Assembly: GCA_020853655.1 (NCBI GenBank)
Contig: JADYYL010000197.1
Location: forward strand, 1-24,981
Direction: 5' to 3'
Origin: Deltaproteobacteria bacterium
Lineage (GTDB): Bacteria; Bdellovibrionota_C; UBA2361; SZUA-149; JADYYL01
DNA length: 24,981 nucleotides
A program made the position numbers and the translations under genes. A model generated the notes under the pieces. The model saw nothing but the letters and a program-made list of their open reading frames with translations, was not told where the DNA came from and did not search any database. The first letter of the stretch is position 1; each line of letters begins with the position of its first letter. Shown here in pieces: positions 1 to 8,125 of this stretch.

Positions 1-1
1 G

Positions 2-1651
2 GAAGGCGACGATCCGCAGACGCTTCATCCGATAATGGCGGATGCCGTTGAGAGATCTCTCGTGCGTATTCGCTCGATTCAGGCCGACGCGCGGACCAAT
101 GGATTTCGCGAGCGACCTCAATGGCCAATGATCATCCTGCGGACCCCAAAGGGTTGGACCGGCCCGAAAACGGTTGATGGAAAGCAAGTTGAGGGGACTT
201 TTCGTTCGCATCAGGTGCCGCTCGCCTCGTTGCAGAGTGAACCGGCGCATTTGCGCATGCTCGAAGAATGGATGAGAAGCTACCGACCAGAAGAACTCTT
301 CAATGAGCACGGGGCGCTTCGTTCGGAGTTCGCGGCACTTGCGCCGAGTGGTGAGCGGCGGATGAGCGCAAGTCTTCATGCCAACGGTGGATTGCTTCGA
401 AAGGAGCTACGGCGTCCAGACTTCCGCGACTATGCGGTGAATGTTCCATCACCGGGAGCGGTGGATGCGGAGGCGACTCGTGTACAGGGAAAGTTGATCC
501 GAGACGTTTTTCGATTGAACGAAGCGGAGCGAAACTTTCGAGTATTCAGCCCCGATGAGACGTCATCGAACCGGTGGCAGGATGTCTTCGAGGTTACTTC
601 TCGAATGTCGGTGGCGAGGACCCTCGAGTCTGACGACCACGTTTCGCCTGACGGTCGCGTGATGGAGATGCTCAGTGAGCATCAGTGTCAAGGTTGGCTG
701 GAAGGATATCTCCTCACCGGTCGGCATGGCTTCTTTTCGTGCTACGAAGCCTTCATCCACATCGTCGATTCGATGTTCAACCAGCATGCGAAGTGGTTGA
801 AGACATGTCGTCATCTTCCATGGAGAGCGCCAATAGCTTCTCTCAACTACTTGCTCACCTCTCACGTGTGGCGCCAAGACCATAACGGGTTCAGTCATCA
901 GGACCCAGGCTTCATCGACCACGTCGTGAACAAGAAAGCCGAAATTATTCGGGTGTATCTCCCGCCGGATGCCAACACACTCCTGAGCGTGACCGATCAC
1001 TGCCTCAAGAGTACAAATCTGGTGAACGTGATTGTGGCGGGGAAGCAGTCAGCTCCGCAGTGGTTGTCGATGGAGGAGGCGGAGCAACATTGCAAAGCCG
1101 GGATCGGCATGTGGAAATGGGCGAGTGACGAGGGTGAGCCGGACGTCGTGATGGCATGCGCGGGAGATGTGCCGACGCTGGAAACACTTGCTGCCGTGAC
1201 ATTGATACGAAAGCATTTGCCGAAGTTGCGGGTACGAGTTGTCAATGTGCTCGACCTCATGAAGCTGCAGCCGCCCAAAGAGCATCCGCACGGACTTACC
1301 GACGAAGCTTTCGATGCTCTGTTCACCGTCGATAAGCCTATTGTGTTCGCTTATCACGGATACCCCTGGCTTATTCACCGGTTGACCTATCGTCGGTCCA
1401 ATCACGAGAACCTACATGTGCGCGGGTATAAAGAGGAAGGAACCACGACGACTCCATTCGATATGACGGTGCTCAACGACATGGATCGATTCCACTTGTT
1501 GCTCGATGTTGCCGAACGGGTGCCTTCTGCTTCCGGAGATCGTGCGCGGATTAGAGAGTTCGTGAGCCAGAAGCACGCAGAGCATCGGGCTCACATCAGA
1601 GCAATAGGGGATGATTTGCCCGAAGTGCGGAACTGGCGATGGGCGCGATAG
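2..1651 (+). CDS. xfp: Phosphoketolase (XFP), C-terminal two thirds, 5' end outside window
   Basis: Xylulose-5-phosphate/fructose-6-phosphate phosphoketolase, a cytosolic thiamine-diphosphate enzyme. It splits the ketose phosphate with inorganic phosphate to acetyl phosphate plus glyceraldehyde-3-phosphate or erythrose-4-phosphate. The frame is open from base 2, and the first residues (EGDDPQTLHPIM) match the family interior, so the gene starts before the window; the ATG at 35 is internal. About 549 of the usual roughly 790-800 residues are present. Family blocks visible include LTGRHGFFSCYEAF, the HNGFSHQDPGF segment, YLPPDANTLL, and the XFP C-terminal domain ending in LHVRGYKEEGTTTTPFDM. 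The stop overlaps the acetate kinase start by 13 bases, which indicates one operon with translational coupling and fits the acetyl-phosphate product being used by the next enzyme. No damage is seen in the visible part. Confidence 0.96.
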   Translation, partial: EGDDPQTLHPIMADAVERSLVRIRSIQADARTNGFRERPQWPMIILRTPKGWTGPKTVDGKQVEGTFRSHQVPLASLQSEPAHLRMLEEWMRSYRPEELFNEHGALRSEFAALAPSGERRMSASLHANGGLLRKELRRPDFRDYAVNVPSPGAVDAEATRVQGKLIRDVFRLNEAERNFRVFSPDETSSNRWQDVFEVTSRMSVARTLESDDHVSPDGRVMEMLSEHQCQGWLEGYLLTGRHGFFSCYEAFIHIVDSMFNQHAKWLKTCRHLPWRAPIASLNYLLTSHVWRQDHNGFSHQDPGFIDHVVNKKAEIIRVYLPPDANTLLSVTDHCLKSTNLVNVIVAGKQSAPQWLSMEEAEQHCKAGIGMWKWASDEGEPDVVMACAGDVPTLETLAAVTLIRKHLPKLRVRVVNVLDLMKLQPPKEHPHGLTDEAFDALFTVDKPIVFAYHGYPWLIHRLTYRRSNHENLHVRGYKEEGTTTTPFDMTVLNDMDRFHLLLDVAERVPSASGDRARIREFVSQKHAEHRAHIRAIGDDLPEVRNWRWAR

Positions 1652-2826
1652 ACGGCCTGAACATTCTTGCGGTCAACGCCGGGTCGTCGACCCTGAAGTT
1701 CGCGCTGTGGGTCGGGACTGACCCAGTGGCAAGGGGGAAGGTTGCCTTCGCCCGAAACGCACACGAACCGACGAAGATCACGGTCGTCGATCAGAACGGT
1801 GCAACGTTGCGCGAAGAAGAACTGACGTCGAGTGCCCACGATGTCGCCGTTGATTGGCTTGCCAACTGGATCGTCAGTCGAGGCGGTCGTCTCGACGCCG
1901 TCGCGCATCGAATTGTTCACGGCGGACAGCGGTTCTGCGCACCAACTTTTCTCGACGACGCCAACCTCGCTGAACTGCGAGCGCTTTCACCACTCGCTCC
2001 TCTTCACCAATCCAATAACTTAGATCTCGTCGACGCGTTCCGTCATCGGTTTCCAGAAGTGCCGAGTATCGGGTGCTTCGACACGGCGTTTCATCGCACG
2101 CTCCCAGCAATCGAGTACTCCTATGCGCTCCCTCGATATCTTCGCGATTCGGGGATCAGACGGTTCGGGTTTCACGGACTGTCCTACCAGTTTATCGCGC
2201 AGCGGGTGGCCGAGGCTCGCGGGACGGTGGAAGGTCGGATTGTGGCATGTCACCTCGGCAGCGGTGTCAGCATGTGCGGAATGCTAGACGGAGTGAGTCG
2301 TGCGACGACGATGGGATTTACTCCGCTCGAAGGTCTCCCGATGGGGACGCGAAGCGGGACGATCGATCCTGGTGCCGTGATATTCATGCAGACCGAGTTG
2401 AGACTGTCGCCCGAGAGGATTGCGGACACGTTGTATCGCGAGTCTGGATTGCTCGGCCTCTCCGGAGTATCGAGTGGGTTTCAAGATCTATTCATATCGG
2501 ATGATCCCGCGGCGAGCTTCGCGATCGACCACTTTTGCTATCGAGCCTCGCGGGAACTGGCATCCCTCGCATCCGCAATCGGCGGAATCGATGCCGTCGT
2601 TTTCACCGGGGGCGCGGGTGAGCGCTCGTCTGAGCTTCGGTCACGGATCCTTGACCGCCTGACGTGGCTCGGCGTGTTGCTCGATAGGGAAGCAAACGAA
2701 TCTCACCATGAGCGGATCTCGGATACGAAGAGCGCGGTCGAGGTCTACGTTGTCCCAACTGACGAAGAATCCGTCCTCGCCGCTCAGGCAACCGCTCTGC
2801 TGATAGCCACTCCTCGCACAGAGTGA
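1639..2826 (+). CDS. ackA: Acetate kinase
   Basis: Cytosolic acetate kinase (ASKHA fold), which converts acetyl phosphate and ADP to acetate and ATP. The 395 residues match the family length. Visible motifs are NAGSSTLK near residues 13-20, HRIVHGG, DTAFHRTLP, RRFGFHGLSYQ, LEGLPMGTRSGTIDPG, the FTGGAG nucleotide-binding loop, and TDEE near the C-terminus carrying the catalytic-site glutamate. Two blocks differ slightly from the commonest forms: HLGSGVSM in place of HLGNG-type, and GGAGERS in place of GIGENS. Neither removes a known catalytic residue. The ATG at 1639 lies inside the phosphoketolase 3' end in another frame, and the N-terminus begins directly at the conserved strand, so this start is convincing. 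With phosphoketolase it forms an ATP-yielding shunt to acetate. Confidence 0.97.
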   Translation: MGAIDGLNILAVNAGSSTLKFALWVGTDPVARGKVAFARNAHEPTKITVVDQNGATLREEELTSSAHDVAVDWLANWIVSRGGRLDAVAHRIVHGGQRFCAPTFLDDANLAELRALSPLAPLHQSNNLDLVDAFRHRFPEVPSIGCFDTAFHRTLPAIEYSYALPRYLRDSGIRRFGFHGLSYQFIAQRVAEARGTVEGRIVACHLGSGVSMCGMLDGVSRATTMGFTPLEGLPMGTRSGTIDPGAVIFMQTELRLSPERIADTLYRESGLLGLSGVSSGFQDLFISDDPAASFAIDHFCYRASRELASLASAIGGIDAVVFTGGAGERSSELRSRILDRLTWLGVLLDREANESHHERISDTKSAVEVYVVPTDEESVLAAQATALLIATPRTE

Positions 2827-2963
2827 CGAGGGTCACGCCCTCATTGTCGTTCGTAAAAACTGGTTTGCGCTGCGCATCGCCTTTCTCGTACGCTACGATC
2901 CAAAATTCCGCCGCGGCGGTGACGATGTTCAGCCATTCCACTCATGCAAACGAGAGAGCAACG

Positions 2964-3341
2964 ATGAAATTCACCGTGATAGCAGTCAGAGTGCTCCTGG
3001 GAGCACTCTACGTGTTTGCCTCTGCAGCTTTTCTCTTCGATTTGATTACACCACCACCTCCGACCGGAAATGTGAAGACGTTCATGGAGGGAGTGCTCGC
3101 AACGGGCTACTTGATGAACTTCGTCAAGGTGACGGAGCTGGTCTGCGGGATTGCGCTCGTCGCCGGCTACTTCGTACCGCTTGCCGCCGTCATCCTCGCG
3201 CCCATTTCCTTGAACATCTTTTTGTTCCACCTCTATGTTGATCCGCAAGGTCTGGCGGTTGGGATCTTCGTCGTGCTTGCGAATCTTTTTCTCGGCTACG
3301 CATACCGAGATCGATTTCGTCCGATGCTTCAACCGAAATAG
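2964..3341 (+). CDS. DoxX-like small integral membrane protein
   Basis: A 125-residue membrane protein with about four hydrophobic segments: VIAVRVLLGALYVFASAAF near the start, a second around the GYLMNFVKVTELVCG region, then LVAGYFVPLAAVILAPISL and GIFVVLANLFLGYAY. The pattern of an early arginine, a tyrosine and GxxL in helix 1, and K-x-x-E-x-x-x-G in the middle is like the DoxX/DoxD-related superfamily, whose members are often linked to sulfur or redox metabolism. The frame is open from 2823, but that would add 47 hydrophilic residues unlike the family. The ATG at 2964 places the first helix at the N-terminus. It lies 18 bases before the TauE/SafE gene and is probably co-transcribed with it. 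The exact role is unknown. Confidence 0.75.
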   Translation: MKFTVIAVRVLLGALYVFASAAFLFDLITPPPPTGNVKTFMEGVLATGYLMNFVKVTELVCGIALVAGYFVPLAAVILAPISLNIFLFHLYVDPQGLAVGIFVVLANLFLGYAYRDRFRPMLQPK

Positions 3342-3359
3342 ATCGATGTGCGATGTTCT

Positions 3360-4181
3360 ATGGAAGACGTCGCTCTCCTCATTCAGGTGATGGTGCTCGG
3401 GAGCGTCGCCGGGCTGTTCGGCTCATTGCTCGGCATTGGTGGAGGAGTGTTTTTAGTACCGTTCTTCGTCCTCGTCGTTGGCCTGCCCTTTCCTGAGGCG
3501 GCCGCCCTCGGACTGGTGACGGTCATAGCGACCTCGAGCACGGTTTCTGCCGGGAACGCCGGAAAAGGTGTTTTTAATTTTCGGCTCGGAATAGTCCTCG
3601 AGATGGCAACGGCGCTCGGTGGCTTGTGCGGAGGCCTGACCGCGAGCTTACTCTCGGAGCGAGCACTCCGGGTAATCTTCTCGACCGTCGCGAGTGCAAT
3701 CGGTGTGATGGTACTGCTGAGGGCAAAACGGCGAAATATCATCACGGATCCGTCGATCGATCCCGGGAGACTGGGCGGACGATTTCTCGACTCTGATACG
3801 AACCAGATGGTTTCATATCGAGTAAAGCGAATGCCACTTGCGCTCGCGGCCTCCTTCTTTGCTGGCAACATCTCGGGTCTTCTTGGCATTGGAGGCGGAA
3901 TAGTCAAGGTGCCGATTTTGAATGCATGTTGCGGTATCCCTCTTCGTGTCGCGGCCGCGACGAGTTCTATGATGATCGGAGTCACTGCGCTTTCAACGGC
4001 ACCAATCTATTACGCCAAAGGGCTCTTGATCCCGCACCTGGCTGCCGCGGCTGTCATCGGGGTGCTGATTGGCTCTGCCGCGGGCATGAAGATCGGGGTT
4101 CGAGCTCGAGCCCGTTATCTCAAAGTGATGATGGGATTTGTGCTGTTTGTTGCCGCCGCCGTCATGGCGTGGGGGGCATAG
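3360..4181 (+). CDS. TauE/SafE-family membrane transporter (DUF81)
   Basis: Predicted inner-membrane permease of the TauE/SafE family, whose members are proposed exporters of sulfite, sulfoacetate or related anions. It has 273 residues and about eight hydrophobic segments in two homologous halves. Each half carries the family's glycine motif: GSLLGIGGGVFLVP near residue 22 and GLLGIGGGIVKVP near residue 176. A GTG at 3348 would add four residues; the ATG at 3360 starts just before the first helix and is preferred. It sits between a DoxX-like gene (18-base gap) and a DUF1634 gene (12-base gap). TauE/SafE next to DUF1634 is a pairing I recognise from other bacteria. The substrate cannot be read from the sequence. 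Confidence 0.9.
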   Translation: MEDVALLIQVMVLGSVAGLFGSLLGIGGGVFLVPFFVLVVGLPFPEAAALGLVTVIATSSTVSAGNAGKGVFNFRLGIVLEMATALGGLCGGLTASLLSERALRVIFSTVASAIGVMVLLRAKRRNIITDPSIDPGRLGGRFLDSDTNQMVSYRVKRMPLALAASFFAGNISGLLGIGGGIVKVPILNACCGIPLRVAAATSSMMIGVTALSTAPIYYAKGLLIPHLAAAAVIGVLIGSAAGMKIGVRARARYLKVMMGFVLFVAAAVMAWGA

Positions 4182-4193
4182 GAGATCGCTCGT

Positions 4194-4484
4194 ATGGAAG
4201 GACTTGAAGCTCGGGTTCAAACTCTCCTGATTTGGAGCGTGAGGTTCTGCCTCTTGTGCTTCATCGTCGGCCTCGCGTTGCGATTCGGCGGGTATCCCGC
4301 CAACTGGCCTTTCGATGTGGGAATCCTTGTGTTGATGCTGGGACCGCTTGGCCGGGTCATTCTCTCGCTCCTCGCGTTCTACCAGGATCGGGATTGGCCC
4401 TTCTTTCTTGCTACCGTCGGTGTCGTCCTCGTTCTGTCGATGACTTTCATTGCTGCGTGGTCGATCCGCACGCAGGTGGCATAA
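4194..4484 (+). CDS. DUF1634 family membrane protein
   Basis: A 96-residue protein with three hydrophobic segments: about residues 12-29, 41-62 and 69-90. The opening segment (VQTLLIWSVRFCLLCFIVGLAL), the PFDVGILVLMLGPLGRVILSL block and the FYQDRDWPFFLATVGVVLVL block are typical of DUF1634. Such proteins are usually encoded next to TauE/SafE transporters, as here, with a 12-base gap. The ATG at 4194 follows GGAGATCGCTCGT, giving a plausible ribosome binding site. It may be an accessory subunit of the transporter; that is inferred from gene pairing only. Confidence 0.85.
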   Translation: MEGLEARVQTLLIWSVRFCLLCFIVGLALRFGGYPANWPFDVGILVLMLGPLGRVILSLLAFYQDRDWPFFLATVGVVLVLSMTFIAAWSIRTQVA

Positions 4485-4727
4485 ATTATCGTGTGCGGAA
4501 TACATTCAACCAGGATCAACCCGCTTGAATAATCGCTGGCTGATGAGCGACAGCATGAGTCAATTGCCAAGCGGCCGCTTCTTTCGACTCGCAAACGCGT
4601 CTATTGACCCGTGGTGGCTGGTCCCGCAAGGAGATCGAGCCAAGTTCTTAGTGCCAAGTGTGCGCCGTAGTCGAGGGAGAGGTGATTCCCACCGCGCGTC
4701 AACGCAACTCGTGTGGAGACGATGAGA

Positions 4728-4756
4728 GTGCCCTGCATGGGTCGCACGCAGGGCAC
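4728..4756 (-). terminator. Hairpin downstream of the beta-barrel gene
   Basis: Perfect 9-bp inverted repeat (GTGCCCTGC / GCAGGGCAC) around an 11-base loop. It begins 24 bases past the stop of the minus-strand gene ending at 4780. On the minus strand it is followed by the moderately U-rich TCTCATCGTCT, so a rho-independent terminator is plausible but not textbook. It could also end the plus-strand transcript coming from 4484. The rest of 4485-4779 holds nothing else I recognise. Confidence 0.55.
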
Positions 4757-4779
4757 GAAAGAGCGATGTGCGGAGAACT

Positions 4780-5361
4780 CTACATCGAGCGACGTTTGTT
4801 CTCGGTCGCATCGTCGCAGTTCCAGAGGTATCCGAGACCGACAGTGAAGACGTGGTTTCCTTCCGCGCGCTCATCGCCGACTTCGTAGTTATCGAAAAAC
4901 CACTCGTATCGGTAACGCATCGTCGCGAAGGTCGAACGACTCATGAAGAACTTCGCGCCGAGCTCCGGACCAGTTGTTCCATCGAAGTCATCATCGTTAA
5001 ACACCATCCCGACGAAGCCACCGACAAACGGCACCACGCGGTCATCTTCGGTCACGTTGTAGAAGTGGTAGTCAAAAAACGGGACGACAGATGCATTCCA
5101 AACGTCGGGAGCATTGTCGTTGTAGATTCCTTGATACCCAACCCGACCGCCGAACTCCCAATGGTTGTTTGCGAGGAACCGACCGTAGCTGAGGTCCACA
5201 TTCGCATTTCCGGCGTCGGAATCTTGCGCATGAAAGAACCCGGCGGTGAGCTGGAGCTCGTTGTCGTTCGGCATCGGCTGCGCTTCAGCACCTGACGCAT
5301 ACATAAAGCCCATCAGCGCGAGCGCGCAGGCTCCCACGCGCCGACGAAGAATGTTTCTCAT
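4780..5361 (-). CDS. Outer-membrane beta-barrel protein with signal peptide
   Basis: A 193-residue secreted protein. The N-terminus MRNILRRRVG followed by ACALALMGFMYASGAEA is a classic Sec signal peptide, with likely cleavage after AEA near residue 27. The mature part is made of short alternating strands with aromatic ends (ELQLTAGFFHA, WEFGGRVGYQGIY, ASVVPFFDYHFY, VVPFVGGFVGMVF, PELGAKFFMS, ATMRYRYEWFF) and ends in HVFTVGLGYLW, as in eight-stranded OmpA/OmpW-like barrels. A longer frame starts at 5418, but GGAGGTCCT directly before the ATG at 5361 decides the start. No specific family is recognised; a porin-like or adhesion role is possible. It is a single-gene unit. Confidence 0.82.
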   Translation of the reverse strand: MRNILRRRVGACALALMGFMYASGAEAQPMPNDNELQLTAGFFHAQDSDAGNANVDLSYGRFLANNHWEFGGRVGYQGIYNDNAPDVWNASVVPFFDYHFYNVTEDDRVVPFVGGFVGMVFNDDDFDGTTGPELGAKFFMSRSTFATMRYRYEWFFDNYEVGDERAEGNHVFTVGLGYLWNCDDATENKRRSM

Positions 5362-5541
5362 AGGACCTCCGATTTCGTTAAGGAAAGTGACCGGCGAACT
5401 ACACCATCCTGAGGCCACATGGGCGTATGATCGGTATCAGCAAACCGTCTGAACTGGTGAATGTCCTCCTGTCCGGTCCGTCACGGCGGGGGAAGCCATG
5501 AGCTCAGGTGAAACGACGGAGCGGGAACCCTCTCGGCGTAT

Positions 5542-5835
5542 CTAAAGCCGGGCGAGTTGGTCGACGTAGGCGCGAAGAACGTCTCGCTGGAGGATCAGCC
5601 GGGCAAATTTCCCTTCGCGAACAATTTCGATGAGCCCGGCGGTCTCGAGCTCCTTGATGTGGTGGGAGAGCGTTGGGGCGCTCACGTCGTGCTTGCAGCA
5701 GAGAGTCGTGCAAGGCATCGACTCTTCACATGCCGCAATCTCCTTTATAATTTGATAGCGACGCGGCTCGGCAAGAGCACGAGATATCCGTGTGAACTGT
5801 CGTTCGCTGAGTTTCTGTTTATTTCCTACGGCCAT
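5542..5835 (-). CDS. ArsR-type winged-helix transcriptional regulator, Cys-rich
   Basis: A 97-residue DNA-binding protein. The fold is the usual ArsR helix-turn-helix: ISRALAEPRRYQIIKEIA (residues 17-34), recognition region VSAPTLSHHIKELETAGLI (51-69), then the wing IVREGKFARLIL (70-81). Four cysteines cluster just before the recognition helix (36, 42, 46, 47), where metal-binding ArsR proteins carry ELCVCDL. The exact metal motif is absent, so thiol-based or metal sensing is only possible. The gene points away from the aldo/keto reductase at 6176, which it may regulate across the shared upstream region. It reads toward the beta-barrel gene after a 180-base gap. No strong ribosome binding site precedes the ATG. 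Confidence 0.88.
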   Translation of the reverse strand: MAVGNKQKLSERQFTRISRALAEPRRYQIIKEIAACEESMPCTTLCCKHDVSAPTLSHHIKELETAGLIEIVREGKFARLILQRDVLRAYVDQLARL

Positions 5836-6175
5836 CCCCGAAGATAACCGCGATCAATTGAGGCTGTCTAGAGCGGGTGCTGCATCTCTCCTCTGCTTCG
5901 AAGCTGAATCGAGCGCCTCTGTCTGGTCGGCCTTGTCGCGAGCGCTCGAGAGCTTTTCGGCCGCCTCTGCCTCTTGCGGCGAGCGAATTGTGCATAACTC
6001 GCTCTCGGGAGCGCGACCAATGTCGTTCGCCGAAAGGTTCGGCTCTGGCATTCAATGTGGCGGGTGAATCCCCGCGGGAGAGCATTGTTTTTGCAAGGAG
6101 TTGCGGCCGGTCTCGTTTTCCGCGGCTCCATCTGCTACACCGATGTCCGGTCAAGAACGATAGAGGAACGCTGCT
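5836..6175. other. Divergent intergenic region between ArsR regulator and aldo/keto reductase
   Basis: 340 bases without a firmly supported gene. It must carry promoters for both flanking divergent genes. The stretch at 6060-6080 (GCGGGTGAATCCCCGCGGG) has loose dyad symmetry. A minus-strand small open frame (5854-6051) with chromosome-like codon use lies inside and is listed separately. I see no clear -35/-10 pair. Confidence 0.4.
5854..6051 (-). CDS. Possible small hydrophilic protein (65 aa), doubtful
   Basis: A 65-residue frame whose stop lies 18 bases before the ArsR start on the same strand, so it could be the first gene of that transcript. The second half is strongly helical and charged (PQEAEAAEKLSSARDKADQ and the residues after it), with GAG, GCG, CTC, TCG and AAG codons like those of neighbouring genes. 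Against it: there is no ribosome binding site before the ATG, no family is recognised, and the frame may be open by chance in GC-rich sequence. No function is proposed. Confidence 0.25.
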   Translation of the reverse strand: MPEPNLSANDIGRAPESELCTIRSPQEAEAAEKLSSARDKADQTEALDSASKQRRDAAPALDSLN

Positions 6176-7165
6176 ATGAAACTTCGGACACTCGGCCAAT
6201 CAGATCTTCACGTCTCGGCGCTTGGGCTGGGCTGCATGGGGATGTCGGACTTTTATGGCACCCCCGACGATGAGGAATCGACGAGAACGATGCATCGCGC
6301 CTTAGAGCTCGGCGTGAACTTCTTTGATAGCTCCGACCTCTATGGAAATGGGGCGAATGAAGAGCTGATCGGACGCGCGCTCAAGAGCCAGCGCTCTCGC
6401 GCAGTGATCGCCACCAAGTTCGGAATCCAGCGCGTCGCAAACGACCCACATTCACGCGTCGTTAACGGAAAGCCCGAGTATGTGCTGCAAGCGTGCGAGG
6501 CGTCGTTGCGTCGTCTCGGAACGGATTACATCGACTTGTATTTCCAACACCGTGTGGATCCGAATGTGCCGATCGAGGACACGGTGGGGGCTATGTCTCG
6601 CCTCGTGGAAAGCGGAAAAGTTCGCTACCTGGGTCTTTCCGAAGCCGCGGCGAGTACGATTCGGCGCGCTCAGTCCGTGCACCCCATCACCGCGTTGCAA
6701 ACTGAGTATTCGCTTTGGACTCGGGATTGTGAGCCTGAGATTCTTCCGCTCTGTCGCGAGCTTGGTATTGGCTTCGTCGCATACAGCCCACTCGGACGCG
6801 GATTTTTAACGGGGACGATCGCCGGGGTCGATAATCTTCCCGCGCAGGACAATCGACGTGTGCAACCTCGATTTCAAGGTGAAAACTTCGAGAGCAATAC
6901 CCATCTCGTGGAACAGGTGCAGGCGCTTGCGAAGCCGCTCGATCTCACCGCGGCACAGCTCGGTCTGGCATGGGTGCTGTCGCGGGGAGACGATATCGTT
7001 CCGATTCCTGGAACGAAGCGGCGCTCCTACTTAGAGGAGAATATCGCGGCCGCGAGCGTCGTGGTGCCGCCAAATGTTCTTGCCGAATTATCCCAAGCCT
7101 TCGCGCCGGAACGCGTCGCGGGGAATCGGTATCCCGAATCGATGCTGAAGCTCGTCAATCGTTAA
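6176..7165 (+). CDS. Aldo/keto reductase
   Basis: Cytosolic NADPH-dependent aldo/keto reductase of 329 residues with a (beta/alpha)8 barrel, reducing aldehydes or ketones to alcohols. The catalytic tetrad is visible: Asp51 and Tyr56 in FFDSSDLYG, Lys81 in VIATKFG, and His125 in LYFQHRVD. The family blocks ALGLGCMGMSDFYG at the start, GKVRYLGLSEA, LQTEYSLWTRDCE, VAYSPLGRGFLTG and the cofactor-binding VPIPGTKRRSYLEENI are present. It resembles the AKR13-type reductases that begin MKxRxLG. GAGGAACGCTGCT precedes the ATG, a good ribosome binding site. It is divergent from the ArsR regulator at 5835. The substrate is unknown; detoxification of reactive carbonyls is a common role. Confidence 0.95.
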   Translation: MKLRTLGQSDLHVSALGLGCMGMSDFYGTPDDEESTRTMHRALELGVNFFDSSDLYGNGANEELIGRALKSQRSRAVIATKFGIQRVANDPHSRVVNGKPEYVLQACEASLRRLGTDYIDLYFQHRVDPNVPIEDTVGAMSRLVESGKVRYLGLSEAAASTIRRAQSVHPITALQTEYSLWTRDCEPEILPLCRELGIGFVAYSPLGRGFLTGTIAGVDNLPAQDNRRVQPRFQGENFESNTHLVEQVQALAKPLDLTAAQLGLAWVLSRGDDIVPIPGTKRRSYLEENIAAASVVVPPNVLAELSQAFAPERVAGNRYPESMLKLVNR

Positions 7166-7249
7166 CGCCGAACATCTGTCGCGACCTGCTCTCGTCATGT
7201 CAGCTCTGGACGCTCACGTTTCCGCGGACTGGTGTTTTTCTCCGACGTC

Positions 7250-7936
7250 TCAGAAGCCGATATGCCGAAGAGCAGTGAAGAGCTTCGCATCGCGATATCC
7301 ATCGACGATCGCGAGTGCTCCCGCGTGAACGTCCGGTAAGTCTTTCAGCGCGGGATTGTCGATGATGATGAACGCAGCGCCGGATGATCGTGCCGCGCGG
7401 ATCCCCGAAGGCGAGTCCTCGAATATGAGACATTCCTCCGCTCGACGTTCCAGTTTCTTCGCCGCGAGAAGAAACATCTCCGGATCCGGTTTCCCCTTCA
7501 GAACGTCCTTATACGTGACGGTTGCAAGGAATCGGTCCTGAATCCCGAGCTTCTCGAAAGCGAAATCGACGTTCTCGCGAGGAGCGTTCGAAGCGGCGGC
7601 CAAAGGGATTCCCGCGGCCGCAAACTGGTCGAGCAACTCGAGTAAGCCTTCGCGTAACGCGAGGTGCGGCGCGTAGAGATCGCGATAGAGCGCCTCCTTC
7701 TTCAATTCAAGCTCGTTGATCTGCTCCAGTGGCGTTTGAGATCCGAGCAGATCGCGGAGTATGTCCGCGTTGGTTCTCGAATTCATTGTCGTGGCGTAGA
7801 GCTCCGGGGTGATCTCAATGCCCAAGCCCTTGCCAAGGATGACCCAGGCGTCGAAATGAAAACGGTGATTGTCGATCATTGTCCCATCGACGTCGAAGAT
7901 GACCGCAGACACTGTCGAGTGGGGGGAGGATGCCAT
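7250..7936 (-). CDS. HAD-superfamily hydrolase, beta-phosphoglucomutase-like
   Basis: A 228-residue HAD enzyme with an alpha-helical cap, acting on small phosphorylated molecules. The HAD motifs are intact: I DVDGT (Asp15 nucleophile, Asp17), II AAASNAP (Ser116), III KGKPDP (Lys149), IV IFEDSPSGIRAA (Glu173, Asp174). The cap segment FHFDAWVILGKGLGI and the layout fit the beta-phosphoglucomutase/GPP-like subgroup, so either phosphatase or sugar-phosphate mutase activity is possible. The frame extends to 8056, but those 40 residues are unlike the family. The ATG at 7936 starts just before the first strand, although no strong ribosome binding site is seen there. It is convergent with the aldo/keto reductase, 84 bases apart. 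Confidence 0.92.
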   Translation of the reverse strand: MASSPHSTVSAVIFDVDGTMIDNHRFHFDAWVILGKGLGIEITPELYATTMNSRTNADILRDLLGSQTPLEQINELELKKEALYRDLYAPHLALREGLLELLDQFAAAGIPLAAASNAPRENVDFAFEKLGIQDRFLATVTYKDVLKGKPDPEMFLLAAKKLERRAEECLIFEDSPSGIRAARSSGAAFIIIDNPALKDLPDVHAGALAIVDGYRDAKLFTALRHIGF

Positions 7937-8125
7937 GGGAACTCGGCGGAGCGGTTGAATTGAAGTGCCTGCTGAAATCACTACCAACGAAGGAGCGTCG
8001 AAACAAGCGTGTCGCGGACACCGCGGGTCGGACATGACCGCCTGACGTTGTGACAACGTTACGGAGGCCCAGATCTTCGAAGGTGTGATATGAAGTGCGA
8101 AACGTATGAGAGAGGGGAGATCGGT

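Noticed and set aside
2823..2963. Extended N-terminus of the DoxX-like protein
   Set aside because: The extra 47 residues are polar and would bury the first membrane helix away from the N-terminus, unlike the family.
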